A DNA stretch of 64,000 nucleotides, from contig OX235270.1 in NCBI GenBank assembly GCA_944472135.2, positions 149,621,632 through 149,685,631 on the forward strand. The letters are read 5' to 3'. The position numbers and the translations under genes were made by a program. This DNA is from Trichobilharzia regenti. Lineage: Eukaryota; Platyhelminthes; Trematoda; Strigeidida; Schistosomatidae. How positions within the stretch are numbered: the first letter of the stretch is position 1; each line of letters opens with the position of its first letter. This document shows positions 31,899 through 43,573 of this stretch, piece after piece. The notes under the pieces are model-generated. The model had not been told where the DNA came from, made no database searches, and saw nothing but the letters and a program-made list of their open reading frames with translations.

Positions 31899-32221
31899 TG
31901 TGGTGAGAGCAGGCTGCTAGCCGATTGGTTGACACTAAGCTACGTTAATATGGGCCGTGAGAAAATATGAACAAGGCTGAGTCAACAACCAATCACAGCA
32001 AAGTTAACGTGGCAAAATATGATTCGCAGATAGAGAACTCTATTTGTCAAGAAATCCCGAAACAACCAATCAGAAGCCTGCGTTTGTCTTCCTAACTTCT
32101 GATAAACAACCAATCAGATGACTGCGCTTGTCTATAATAATGTATGTGAAATATGTATAAATACGTGTTGATTTTCATAATAAAACGATCTGTTGCCTGG
32201 CCCTTGTCTTCTGTTGTTACA
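31899..32221 (+). mobile_element. Solo LTR (323 bp) with CTAC target duplication
   Basis: Starts TGTGGTGAGAGCAGG, ends CTGTTGTTACA, and is flanked by CTAC at 31895-31898 and 32222-32225. TATAAATACG and AATAAAACG occupy the usual LTR positions. It matches the element at 16336-16661 over its whole length with scattered differences and some small indels. Repeated CAACCAATCA motifs (CCAAT boxes) lie upstream of the TATA box. Confidence 0.85.
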
Positions 32222-32225
32222 CTAC

Positions 32226-33989
32226 TACCCTCCTAGTCAAGCAATATTACCTGAGATCCAAATGTGCCGGAATACAGTTATGGGTTGTCAGATAAACACC
32301 TGTTGTTCTGAGCCAACCACGTAGAGTGCTGTAAATTGCTTGACTGAGGTCTTCTGGATACTATGAACGAATGGAGTGAAACTGTTGCTACTATAGTTCA
32401 GAATCATTCTCAGTAGCTCAGATGCATTTACCTTTTTTGACCTCTAAATCCATTAAATAGTGATTATTCACTGTGTTCTCATTATTTAGCCTGCACACTT
32501 CTATTTTTATAGTTTTCTTTTTTTCATTTCTGTATTTCGTTTCCTTTGTTTATGTTAAAATAATGAAGTCTAGTCACTCAAACTGCTGCACTCGTATGCA
32601 GCATTCTAAATTGAAAATATAGTTTAGTTCAGGTAAGTTCTGATGACAACAGATGGTTTTTATTTCAGTGTGCACCTATGACGCCACTATGAATTGGGCA
32701 AAGGATTTTCAGGTAACGAGGCGAGGCTACTGACCACTTAGTCACAGCGTTGTTCTACATTTTCACTACCATCTAATTCCTTCCTTCTTAGGAAACAACA
32801 CTAAGGTACGAAAAGAAACAAAGCAGCTGAAGATGATTTATTCAGGAAATTTCGGAATCTTGATCAGCTGGGGCGGTGAGAACAAGTTTGTCGCATTCGT
32901 TGATAAAACACGTAAATTAAAGTAGGATGAAATGGAAAGAAGTCAAGGGTAGTTTGTGTAAAGTGTCACACCACCCCATGACGTCGATGTATGGCTTTCA
33001 TTAATAAAATTTGCTGCTGATAGGGTTGAATAAAAACAGATCAGATTTTCCTGATAGCATATGCCATCAAATTAATGGTGTGGATTTTTGGTTTAAGGGA
33101 ATATTGTTTTGTATGGAGGATGAGTCAGTCAGCAGAGTTATGAAATGACACGAAAGTGAATTAACGCCCCACTGGACAAACAATGACTACATGTCATCAA
33201 ACCGAAACAAAACACCGGTTTATGAAACCACTGACTGGTGTTATGAACTATGTTGGGGGGGGGGGCGGGGGGGGAGGGAGATGTTGAGAATGACCAGTTA
33301 ATAACTCACTGTAATATGGCTTCAAGTCATTTACACTATGTCATCTTCCTCACTTTAAAAACCTTCATTTTGACATCTCTTATTCTGTGTGCCTCTTCTA
33401 CGATTTCGTATGACTTTTTGAAATGTATTAAGTTATACTGATTCACTAGAGTAAGTTATACATCAGTACTTCAACCAATCAAGACAGTTATCTATATATG
33501 CATCCGTAAAGATAGTCAAGTTAGGTCACATGCCATTTGTTCGAGTGGAAGCCGAATAGGAAACGACAATTTTTGGGATAAGGTTTTCAGAGTGATCTGA
33601 ATAGTCATGGAGTCATTTGAGCGTAATAAAGATGTGCTGTCTAAGCTATAGGTTCCATTTAGAAGGTAGGGAATGAATGACAGTACACTATTTCATCTTA
33701 TCCCTTCTCTCTTTTGCTGTTTGCTTCATGTGCGGATGATGAATGTATGAAGTTAAAAATACCCAAGCTGCTGACTGTAGAGTCTTTCAGACTTCATTCT
33801 AATGAAAAAAATTGAGGGTAACTGTACAAATAAAATAAAACCTGTAAAAATTACAAACACAGTCTTCAAAAATCTGAACTAACGAAGAAGACAGTTCATA
33901 GGAAGTTATATATGTAATGAGTGTATGAAGCCATCTCAAGTTGAAAGCCAAGATATAGGGAAAAAACTTAGGAATTGTGGTAGAGTATG
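32226..33989. other. No gene seen; G-rich tract
   Basis: Non-coding by inspection. It contains a strong G-run at 33253-33283. No SINE boxes or retroelement motifs are recognised. Confidence 0.45.
33253..33283 (+). repeat. G-rich tract, potential G-quadruplex
   Basis: A G-run of about eleven, interrupted by C, then eight more G, A, GGG. In a genome this AT-rich such a tract is conspicuous and could fold as a G-quadruplex. Confidence 0.7.
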
Positions 33990-34560
33990 TGCATCCTTTA
34001 TTCTCTCTCCAGGATGATGCCACTTATCAATCAACTTGAAGTGGACAAGAGCATTATTCCACGCCAGTTCTTCCACAGGCTTAAGTTGCCCACCCTTGGT
34101 AGCTTGATGAAGTAGCTTTTTCCCACTTTTTGGGCACCTTTCCTTCTTTCCAAACCGTCTGCAGGAATGGCGTCAGAATATCCACTACAGTCTCTGAATC
34201 GGTTTTCAGTGTTTCACGGGGAATTCCGTCTGGTTCTGTTATGTAGTAATGTTGAACAGTTCTCAAAAAGCTGAACTATTATGAAGTCTAGAAATGATAA
34301 GCAACAAGGAACTCTAACAATGAACCAGTCAGCAGTCTTTCGCCCAACAAATCTGAAAAAGGTTAATTGAACATACACTAAGGAGACTTTCAAGTAAAAT
34401 CGCTAGTCAAGCGCTAGAGCAGAACCCCAGTGAAAAGCGACAAGATGGGTGTCGGAGAGTGACGTGGTGGAGATCATATCAAAAGGAGATGTAAACAAGT
34501 ATGCAGTCGTGGGACCACTTAAAAATGACCGCAAACAAAACCATATAGTATAGGTATGCT
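33990..34560. pseudogene. RTE-type LINE fragment with inverted 5' part (RTE-2)
   Basis: 33990-34235 on the minus strand reads the reverse transcriptase entry (GIPRETLKTDSETVVDILTP, FLQTVWKEGKVPKKWEK), aligned to 23040-23300 of RTE-1. Right after it, 34360-34560 on the plus strand reads the C-terminal tail (HTLRRLSSKIASQALEQNPS). The opposite orientations and outward arrangement fit a 5' inversion during insertion (twin priming), although two independent fragments are possible. Confidence 0.6.
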
Positions 34561-34574
34561 TCTATAGTCTTATA

Positions 34575-34960
34575 TTCAATTTGATTGGTTGGAGGATGTC
34601 ATCTTGAGCTAACATCAGTTAGAGAACCTTTGGAAAACCTGCAGAGAGTAGTGAATAGCCATTTCATCCTGGCTTTGGACTCCTTATCAGTACACACCCA
34701 CCGGAGCTCGAATCCAGCACCTTCTGGTTACAAGGCGAGCTGGCTCGTAGACTATCAAGCCACTGAAACTCGATCCAGTGGCCCATGAATTCTTCTGCCA
34801 ATTCATGACATAGCGCGACCGCTTCGCAATGCCTTCTTCGGTGAGTTACTGCCTCACCTTCAACGTGCTGCACCCTACTGGTCACGCTTTCCCAACAGAA
34901 CCCCAGGTGACTGCCTGAATGGGCCAGACGCTAGTGAGCATCAGATCAATTTTCAAGTAT
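34575..34960 (-). mobile_element. SINE-2 copy, minus strand
   Basis: In complement it contains CCACTGGATCGAGTTTCAGT, GGTGCTGGATTCGAGCTCC (B box), GTACTGATAAGGAGTCC and GGATGAAATGGC (degraded hammerhead), then CAGGTTTTCCAAAGG and GAGCTAACATCAG..reverse order as at 48766-48930. The upstream half (34790-34960) corresponds to 48598-48750 (CTGGTCAC, AGCGCGACCGC in plus orientation). Confidence 0.65.
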
Positions 34961-35165
34961 TAAATCGGGTCCCAGTGGCTGAGCTTGCCTTGTAACCTGA
35001 AGGTACTGGATTAAAACCCTGGCGGTGGGTGTTTACTGATGAAGAGTACCAAACGAGGACAACGAAAAAAGCTGTCCGGTACTCCAAAGGTTTTCCAGTG
35101 GTTCTCTAACTGACCTCAGCTCAAGAGAAAATCCCTACAAAAACCAATACTTGAAAATTATATTC
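34961..35165 (+). mobile_element. SINE-2 copy, plus strand
   Basis: GTCCCAGTGGCTGAGCTTGC, CTGGATTAAAACCCTGG (degraded B box), ACTGATGAAGAGTACC, GAGGACAACGAAAAAAGCTG, TCCGGTACTCC, then GGTTTTCCAGTGGTTCTC. It forms a head-to-head pair with the copy at 34575-34960. The hammerhead core has insertions and is likely dead. Confidence 0.65.
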
Positions 35166-35529
35166 GACTTAGAAACCAAGAGATGAATAATGACAGGAAT
35201 CCTTTGGTTATCAAGGATTAAATCACTGGAACAAATTATCAAAACAAAAGACCACAACATATCAAATAACATCATGTAGAAAGTGAGACGGCTAACGAAA
35301 TTTAGGACAAATGTTGGTGTTATATTCTAATGACTAGACCATTTAAACACAATCTAGAAATATTCCAGTAAATGGGATTTATTTACTACTTCGACGTTTC
35401 AGATACCGCGCTTAGCGCCTTATTCAGCACTTTATATCTAAACATTAGTTATATGTAAATTTTCTGCCTTGTTCGATAGCGATTATCTGTAGCTTCTGTT
35501 GGAGTTTCAGATGTTTCATAACCCAGCAA

Positions 35530-36810
35530 AATCTGTTGTATTCTAATACAGGCTGGATTCAGGAGAAACAAGTCACGTATTGATCAAATCGCCACACTAC
35601 GGATCATCATTGAACAAAGCTTGGAATGGCAGTCACCTCTCTATCTCAAATTCATCGACTTTGAAAAGGCCTTCGACAGCGCAGCGTTAATCGAGAGGTC
35701 ATTTGGCAAATACTTCGCTCCTACGGGGTGCCACCCTCAATTATGCATCTACCCAACAGTTGTACGACAATGCTGCATGCCAATTGATCCACCACGGGAA
35801 ACTTAAGGAATCCTTCGAAGTGAAGATGTGGGTAAGACAAGCTGGCTGGCTGCCTACCATGTGCAATGATTTTCTTGATTGCGGTAGAGTGGATGATGGG
35901 ATAGATAGCGGACAGCGAGGAAACAGGCATAAAATGGACCAACACAAAATAGAATTTAGAGGATCTGGACTTCGCCGATGATATCTGCCTGATTTCCCAT
36001 AAACTGGAATATATGCAAAGGAAAAGCGACAAGCTGGCAGAACAAGCATCCAGCGAAGATGTCACTTCAGGTGAACAGAGAGAAAACAGATGTGGTGATG
36101 AAGATTCCCGGCCAACACCAATAGCAACAACAACAGACAAAAATTAGCATAAATGAGAGGAACCTGAAAGAAACAACCTCCTTTACCTACCTTCCCACCT
36201 GAGATGCATCGTTTCAACTACTGGCGGACATAAACGACGAGAATATCAAAGCAAGGATCATCGAGAAAGCGAGATAAGCTTTCATTACTCTCAAGTTTGT
36301 ATGGAAGTCAACAGCACTGTTCAGCATGAATATAATAAGATCCGGATTTTCAATGTGAAGTCAGTGCTACTTACCAAACGGATCAGAGACTTGACCAGCG
36401 CGTCATAAAGAGCATCTCAAACAAACTTCAGACCTTCATTTACAGTTCTCTTCGCTCAATACTCAAGATCAGATGGCCAGAAACCATCGGAAACATGGAT
36501 CTCTGGGAGCGAACTAACGCAGCACGAACCGATTGTGAAACAAATGGGCAGGAAGAAATGGAAATGGATTGGCCATACTCTGAGGAAACTATCAAGTGAC
36601 ATCACTAGACAAGCCATTGCTCGATTGGAACCCGAAATGGAGGCGGTGAGTTGGTCGTCAGTGCAAGGGTGACTTGGAGGATGTCATGTGAAGAGGAGAT
36701 GAAAGCATGAGGGCAGACTTGGAGTGGGGTGAAAAAGTTGGCAGAAAACCGAACGCAATGGAGATGTGCAGCTGAAGCCCTATGTTCCTCTAGAAATTAA
36801 AGGAAATAAT
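35530..36810 (+). pseudogene. RTE-type LINE, 5'-truncated (RTE-3)
   Basis: Begins QAGFRRNKSRIDQIATLRII (from about 35550), then SLEWQSPLYLKFIDFEKAFD, DLDFADDICLISHKLE (catalytic FADD at about 35968-35979), LGSIVSTTG-like sequence near 36205, GRKKWKWIGHTLRKLSSDIT near 36550-36610, and ends at ATGTTCCTCTAGAAATTAAA followed by AATAATAATAATT. Frameshifts are frequent. It is an SR2-like RTE; the region before it (35166-35530) holds no gene. Confidence 0.8.
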
Positions 36811-37890
36811 AATAATTCTAATACAACATGGTCACATACAACATCGCGTTAGACAGGGGAATCATAGCTGTATTGTATTAACCCGCAATGAATAATAAGG
36901 TGTGCTCAATTGCTTCAGAAATAGGCAATACCTTATAAGATTGACGGATCTGATAAAATATAAATGAACCGGAAGGGAAATCCCATTGATGAGGATTGTT
37001 CTTTGTTGATTAGTTCGTATCCTCACCTACAACAAGCGGAAACACAGAATAAGTGGACAAAGACTTTGTGTTCTCCTGAAAATATCTAACACTAGAAATC
37101 TTTACTATGCATAAACTCAATTACGATGGTTTATAATCTTATATATTATAAGGTTAATGAAATTTGAGGATTTTTTCAATAAAGTCCATCTAATCTATAA
37201 GTTATTATCATTATTTCGGTTGTCTTAGAAACCCTGTAAAATTGTAGATACCAGTGTCATATTGACATTTGGTAAACCAGTAATTAAAAGCGCTTATAAT
37301 GTATATTCTAATCTACTCTACTGTTGAATTGAGTTTAATTTCTTTGAAAATTTTAAATATGTTATAGTGAATATTGGATAACAACTGTAAAAAGTTAAAA
37401 GTTAAACAAGTCTCCTTGATACCTGAGTTACATTGATTGATTACCGAAGAGTGATAAGAGTCTAGTCTGTAGTGATGTTGACTGATTCCTTCCAGTCAGA
37501 TATAAAATGTAGTCACCAACCTAACAATGCTCCCATCAAAGTGCATTTCCTGAATTAATGTTAGGTGCTTGAAGATAATCAATAAGAAGCCCTGCATCTA
37601 TGCGAGTCATCTAGTCAACCTTCAACTAACTGATAGCTCAGAGTCAAATATAACTATTACAAAAGTGAAGGAGATAAAGCGTAAACCTGATACCGTCCCT
37701 GACTGCAACAATGGTTCGGATCTCAGGAAGGACAAAAGTTACTTGCTTACGATTACCAGCAAGCATGAAACCTGGATTTAGGGCTTGCTGCCGATTGCTC
37801 CTAAACATCTAACAATTACACGTGTAGACTTCAGTAATGACTAGATTGAATTCATTTGCATACTCGACAGTTAACAATATCATACACAAA
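36811..37890. other. No gene seen
   Basis: AT-rich non-coding sequence. The short plus-strand frame at 37569-37781 has no domain and no clear splice context. Confidence 0.4.
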
Positions 37891-38245
37891 CTAGTTTATC
37901 CGTGGTCTGATAGGTCGAATTCAGACCATTGAGAAGCTGAATTATACAGTCAGTTTAAAAATTAAATCCATTCCAAAGGAAAATTTAACTTTGACGAGCT
38001 TCGCTGACACTGGAATACTTTCTGACAGTAGGTAACTCATATTTCAGTAGTATACTACAGGTCATTCAAACTGAATGTTTTCTCTATACAACCTTAAGAT
38101 AATGCACCCTTAGATACATAGGAACATGTGCTTTTCACAATTAATATAAGGCATTCGTCTATATCTTCTGGGTGAATCTAAGAACGGTCAACTTCTTTTT
38201 CAGACTATCACTTCATCTTATCCTTTTTCTGGGTGTGTCCGACAC
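37890..38245 (+). repeat. Dispersed repeat, second copy of the 21.3-kb family
   Basis: Matches 21360-21636 (CAGTAGTATACTACAGGTC, TGTTTTCTCTATACAACC, AAGATAATGCACCCTTA), and the end resembles 25075-25165. No open frame survives. Confidence 0.45.
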
Positions 38246-38692
38246 TTAAGGTTGATAAGATCACAATAAGGACCTTCACTTTCCTAAATTTAACCCGGCA
38301 TAACGACACTCTATACCTCTAGTCAATCTTTCTCAACAAAGTTGTCTGGTAAACGGCGGTAATCAACACCAATGTGATGAAAATTCATCGCTCCATGCCA
38401 TGATAAACGTACATTTAATCAGCGAACCAACATACTTTCATTTGAACAACTAAAACTGACCAATCACATCTGCCTAGATCTAAGTAACCAATCAAATTCA
38501 CACAAGATGATAAACGCACTTCTGATGAAAAAATAATCATAAAAATTCAAAAATGCCTAATACTGCAATCAAGAAAAAGATGATGAAGAAAAAATGCATT
38601 CATCAATTGATATCATTTTTCTTTCATCATTTATACAGAAAACATCGATTTTACAGTATAAATAAAGGGTAAGACATTTTACAGCAATTCCC

Positions 38693-38697
<5 letters not shown>

Positions 38698-38732
<35 letters not shown>
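38698..38732. repeat. (TA)n microsatellite
   Basis: About 17 TA units just upstream of the CR1-like element. Confidence 0.9.
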
Positions 38733-38734
<2 letters not shown>

Positions 38735-38889
38735 GATGAATGAATGTATTTGACTAGTTCATTGATTTCCTGTAAACTGTTATCAACATTGTTATTCCTC
38801 TTGTTCTTTTTCTCCTTTTTTCTGCTCCACTATTCAATAGGGTTAAACAACTGGGCGATGAATGCATAGAATTGTGTAAGGAATAGCCA

Positions 38890-40245
38890 TCACATGGATG
38901 ACAGAGTAGACCTTTTGCTAAATAAGCTATCGTTGACACAAACAGGATCCTGGGCAAAGAGTTGGTTGCATTTCTATTTTTCTGATAGAATGCAGTATAC
39001 TGTATATAACGGCAAATCTTCTTCTACCTCGCTTACAAAATCCGGTGTTCCACAAGGTGCTGTCCTCTCTCCTTTTCTATTTTCTTTCTTCCTGCATAAC
39101 CTGCCTCATTCAAACGAAACTAACTTTGTTAAATATGCAGATGACCTGACTGTATCACTGCCTATCACTTCCGAGTCTGACAGCTCCAAACTTAATAGCT
39201 TTCTGTTGGACATCAACAACTGGTCCAAGTCAAATGGTCTTATATTAAATCCTTCCAAATGTCAGGCACTTGACTTTACTTTCAAGCATCGACGTGACTT
39301 ACATGAACTAGTTAGTTCCCATGATGCCTGTAGCATAGATGGCACTGAAATTGAAACTAAGTCAAGCATTAAATACTTTGGATTAGTTCTTTCCTCTGGC
39401 CTTTCATGGTCATCCCATATCTTATCTATCTCTAAGAAAATGTTTCGTCTTACCTTCTACATTAAAAAGTTAAGACGATCAGGTATCAACCAACCTTTAG
39501 TTTTGCAATTTTTAAACTCCTGTATTTTACCTATTGTACTCTATTGCTCTCCATTAGTCTTTCCTGGGCTTCTGAAAAAAGATTATATCATATTACGAAG
39601 AGTATTAAATGCTGTGAGTAGAGCTTGTGGTCTGCCACTGCATGAGCTCGTTAATACTATAGTCGAGAGGCATATAAATTCCTGTACGAAATGGGCAAAG
39701 GCTATAATGTCAGACCCTCTGCACCCCCTTTATTCACACCTGTCCCCTTGTATCTCATCAGGTAGGACGAGAAGTCGATATAAAAAGTTATATGCTCGTA
39801 CCACTAAGTATAGAAATTCCACAATACCCTATTTAGCCCGTACTTTGTGTGACGAAGACTCTGTTTGACGTGAAACTTACAAGTTACTATGTAATTAGCA
39901 CAGTGAAATCGACCCTTTCATCGTTCATCTTTCTGTATTTTATGGTGTCACACTTTCTATCGTTTAATTGTTACTCTGCTATTTTATTTTAGTTGGTATT
40001 ACTATTATTACTACAATTTTGTACTTTATGCATATTTCTCACCGTATGGCATACAGTATTTTGCTATGTAGCTGCTATAACAATCGTTTTATTACTATTA
40101 TGTAATGTGTACTTTTAATTTTTTTTTGTCGTTTTTGAGTAAATTAGATGCAATATTGTACTGAATGCTGAAAATTCCTTGCTGTATCATTAGTACTGTT
40201 TTTGGAATAAAGCAAAAATTTATTTTATTTATTTATTTATTTATT
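38890..40245 (+). mobile_element. CR1/Jockey-type LINE, 5'-truncated, with 3' tail
   Basis: The open frame 38894-39868 is followed by about 350 bp of 3' untranslated sequence ending in (TTTA)n at 40219-40244. A short tandem 3' tail of this kind is typical of CR1-like and related LINEs rather than a plain poly(A). The element starts inside the reverse transcriptase, so it is 5'-truncated. Confidence 0.75.
38894..39868 (+). CDS. CR1/Jockey-like reverse transcriptase, C-terminal 324 aa
   Basis: Intact for 324 codons. GVPQGAVLSPFLFSFFL at residues 51-67 and the catalytic YADDLTV at 81-87 are the B and C motifs of non-LTR reverse transcriptases. INNWSKSNGLILNPSKCQAL and KYFGLVLSSGLSWSSHI are the conserved downstream blocks. 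The thumb and C-terminal region continues to ARTLCDEDSV. The fingers and any endonuclease are absent. The Met at 38894 is simply the first in the truncated frame. The absence of stops suggests a fairly recent insertion. Confidence 0.85.
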   Translation: MDDRVDLLLNKLSLTQTGSWAKSWLHFYFSDRMQYTVYNGKSSSTSLTKSGVPQGAVLSPFLFSFFLHNLPHSNETNFVKYADDLTVSLPITSESDSSKLNSFLLDINNWSKSNGLILNPSKCQALDFTFKHRRDLHELVSSHDACSIDGTEIETKSSIKYFGLVLSSGLSWSSHILSISKKMFRLTFYIKKLRRSGINQPLVLQFLNSCILPIVLYCSPLVFPGLLKKDYIILRRVLNAVSRACGLPLHELVNTIVERHINSCTKWAKAIMSDPLHPLYSHLSPCISSGRTRSRYKKLYARTTKYRNSTIPYLARTLCDEDSV

Positions 40246-40432
40246 GACATTTAGCAGATTTGTATACCTAAAAAGCATGAAATAAAATAAGATAAAGCCT
40301 ACTGAACTTTCAATAGTATCAGTAATTATAATATTATGATTAATAAAATATGGGATTTTATAGGTGTCGAATCAGTTGTACCTAATAAATTCTAAGATAT
40401 TAGATTACATTTATACGTGAGGATGAAATGTT

Positions 40433-40626
40433 TACTTTTTTATTTTTTGATTACAGCTTGAATCCACACCGTATTTTTGGTACTAGTATGGAATTTTCAG
40501 CATGTGATATTCGGTAACCCGAATTTTGCAAGCGGACGATAGATATCAAGTGTGTGTCGGCGGGGGCTCGCATCCCGGACCATATGCATGGTCGGTGAGA
40601 GTCCTAACCGCTGTGCCACCGACACA
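40433..40626 (-). mobile_element. SINE-1 copy, minus strand
   Basis: In complement: GTGTCGGTGGCACAGCGGTT (A-box region), GGTCCGGGATGCGAGCCCCC (degraded B box), then TTGATATCTATCGTCC, GAAAATTCCATACTAGTACC and ACGGTGTGGATTCAAGC, the body shared with 42253 and 46560. Confidence 0.8.
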
Positions 40627-42250
40627 TGAAGTGCTACGTACTCGCTCTATCAATGATTAAATGATACAACTCATAGAATAGGTAGCGAAATGACTTGTGG
40701 TATAAAATTATTCCCGTGGAATGCCAGTTTCGAATCCCAGGAAACAATTATGCGTCCCTTTATGCATTACTGATAGACTGATGTGCGTAGGTAGTTACCA
40801 GTCACGTCCACAAATGGCGCCTGCTAGTCGAATCGACTTGGTCTCCCAAGTAACCATTCAGAATTCTGATGTTTTGAAATGATTCGACCTTCTGAGGTGA
40901 TTTAAACCGGTATACGGCTGATGATATCGGCACTAAATGATCTAGCATGCACTACTGGTTGTTGTGGGTAATAGTCAACTAATTAAATCAGATAGTCAGT
41001 AAAATGCATCCCATTCGCCTCCAAGAATAAACACAAGTGTAAGAAATTTTATGCACCAGGACACTGAGCCGCATTCAGTATATATGAGATTATGATACTA
41101 ACCAATACCCCATACAGATCAACACTCCACCTCATAACCCGCTGACTAAAAACAAAATTCCACAAAGTAATATAAGTAGGTGGAGACAGAGAGAGAGAGA
41201 GAGATGGATTACTGAATCCTGGTTCATCAGGTGGTGTACACACAGCACAAGCAATAGAAGTGACTCAACGCAAATACCAGCGATATGGAAGATATTATTA
41301 CCAGTCAAATCAGAGGATAATAAGTAATCTTAAAATTCTGTTTCAGTTCACATACATTATAACATTATAACAAGTTATTTACTTTACCATAAAAGCATTT
41401 TATTTCCCATCTTATTGACTAACAACACTCGTCTTAATTCTCATCATATTATATTCACTGATAACACCATTAGTGGTTCCGAATGTACTCTATCTTCCTT
41501 TCTGTTTCAGACTTGCCTAGTGGACTTTTATTGATTTCATTCAAAAATCTAATCAATTTTTACTCACTTAAATAGACGAAGCAAGAATGTTATATGAGAT
41601 TGATATGGTTTTGAGTGGTAATAATATTGTACTCGGAGTGTGGTCGCATCAGTAAATATTATTGTATAACAACATTGTAACACTTTCTCAAAATAACATT
41701 TTATACGTTATGGAATTATACGCTACCACAATGCCCAAGTTTTTGTCCTTATGTCAGGTAACTTTTTAGTTAAAAAATTACAAATGTGAACCGAAAACAG
41801 GCGGTCCAAGTTAGAGAATAACTGCCAATTTAACAAGATTCACTTTTTTACAAAGCCAATATCAATGAAGAAACCGATCAGAATATTCAAGACGATTTAA
41901 AATATTTGATATTTACAGTGACAAGTAGATGGCAGTTAGTCATTGTACAGTTGCACAAGTCTGTATAGTTAAACGGAATGCCAACACTGTTGCAACAGTT
42001 TGAATACACTGGGGAAAAACTTCAGTTCATTAATTTCTATAAGTTCACAACTTCTCATAGTGACGATGAAGTATTCACTTCTCTGAAGGTAGTCAGTGAA
42101 TAGGCAAGGAAGAAACACACACACGCGAGCACATTTTATTCTATGTGAAACAGACATTTTTACATGAGATATTCGTTAAGAAATGATTGATCATTTACGT
42201 CATCACTGTTGCTGGTGAAAAATAGTATTCATCGAAATTTGTGATAAGTG
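40627..42250. other. No gene seen; contains a GA run and a single PLE terminus
   Basis: (GA)n at about 41188-41205. The stretch 41614-41765 is a diverged single copy of the arm of the 12.4-kb inverted repeat (CATCAGTAAATATTATTGTA, then ATAACATTTTATACGTTATG). Nothing coding is recognised. Confidence 0.45.
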
Positions 42251-42252
42251 AT

Positions 42253-42442
42253 GTACGTCGGTGGCGCAGTGGTTAGGGCTCTCGCCGACTGTGCACATGG
42301 GGGCCGGGGCTCGATCCCCTGCCGATGCAAACCTGATATGAATGGTCGGACTGGAAAATTTTGGCTACCGCGATATCATATACTGAAAATTCCATACTTG
42401 TAACAAAAATACGATGTGGAATCAAGTCATAATCAAAAACAA
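42253..42442 (+). mobile_element. SINE-1 copy, plus strand
   Basis: CGTCGGTGGCGCAGTGGTTA (A-box region), GGGGCTCGATCCCC (B box, 42306-42319), then CTGATATGAATGGTCGG, GAAAATTCCATACTTGTAAC and ACGATGTGGAATCAAGTC. A good example of the family. Confidence 0.85.
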
Positions 42443-42865
42443 AGTGAACTGTACAATTAGTTCAGTGAGAAATGCAAGCGAATTAGGATATCAAATCAGC
42501 TGGATACATTTTCCATCGAAATACAGTCGTAACAAAAAAACAAAACGCTTCACAAACTGAAACATGCAGACAACACATGAGTAGAAAATAATAATAATTT
42601 ACTTTATTCCTGAAACAGTACTAGTGGTATAGTGTGGAATTTTCAGCACTTATCTACAATATTGCATCTAATTTCATCAAACATTCAAAAGGAGTATTAC
42701 GAAAAATATATATAAAAAACAACAACAAAAACAAAATAAACAAAAAAAAGCGAAATGTAGCAGTGTAAACTTGGTCCAGAGTATAGTACTGAAATACAAT
42801 CAGTTCACAGCTGAACTCAACCACTTGATAAACAAGTGAACACATACAATTTTTGTATGTTAGTG

Positions 42866-43040
42866 TTAGCGGATTAGCAGTAGAGCGCTCATCGACCCAG
42901 TTAGGTCGTCCGGGTTCGATTTCCGACTGATGTGCTTCTGAACCTCACTTTACCGGTCACAAGCCGAGAAAAGTTGAGCAACACTTCCGTGTAAGAGGAG
43001 AAACACTGCTGCTACTCTTTCTTCGAAGGCCAAATAATTT
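42866..43040 (+). mobile_element. SINE-3-like copy
   Basis: GGATTAGCAGTAGAGCGCTC (A-box region) and CCGGGTTCGATTTCC (B box), then TTCTGAACCTCACTTTACCG and AAAGTTGAGC. The body after it is diverged. Confidence 0.55.
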
Positions 43041-43175
43041 AAGTGTAGAAATCGGGCGCTGTGGTAGAATGTAATCCCATATCAGACATAGTTATTAAAA
43101 CTGGAACATTGTGTCCTAAATCAAATAAATTTCATACATTTGGTTCCCTTGAAAAATTTCGAAAAAGAAAGGAAG

Positions 43176-43241
43176 ACGAAATTTGCAGTATAAAATGATA
43201 TCATCATTCTATTTCACAGGTTCTCATCAGCTACCGCAGAC
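43176..43241 (-). ncRNA. Hammerhead-like motif, left arm of PLE-C
   Basis: On the minus strand: GCGGTAG, CTGATGA, GAACCTGT, GAAA, then a 10-bp hairpin (ATAGAATGAT..ATCATTTTAT) and CTGC. Stem I (GTAG/CTGC) is weaker than in the right arm, and the base before the cleavage point is A. Helix II is minimal. Confidence 0.45.
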
Positions 43242-43573
43242 TACCTGAAATTACAATGGTTATATAGATGATAATAACATACTTTAATGTTCGAGTGGTG
43301 GTAGAGAAGAGATACTATAAAATTGACGCATCTAAATGAAAGCATTACAATGTTTTTAGTTTAAGTTTTCATCATCAATTTATACGCTTTTAAAGTTGAA
43401 AAGAGGGGGAGGGGTAAGAGAGAAAACAGAAAAAATTGATTAACAGAACAGTGTTAGCTTTTAGGTTCACATAGCAACTCAAGAAACAAAAAACGGTTAC
43501 AGTTTATGAGATTAAGATTTGTTCAGTGAGTTGAGATCACTGAATTAGATGACTAATCAAAATCAAAATTCTG

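Noticed and set aside
35721..36140. Minus-strand 139-codon frame with Ser/Leu-rich sequence (and the analogous one at 58737-59180)
   Set aside because: It is antisense to the RTE reverse transcriptase. Its appearance in two RTE copies reflects the shared template, not a gene.
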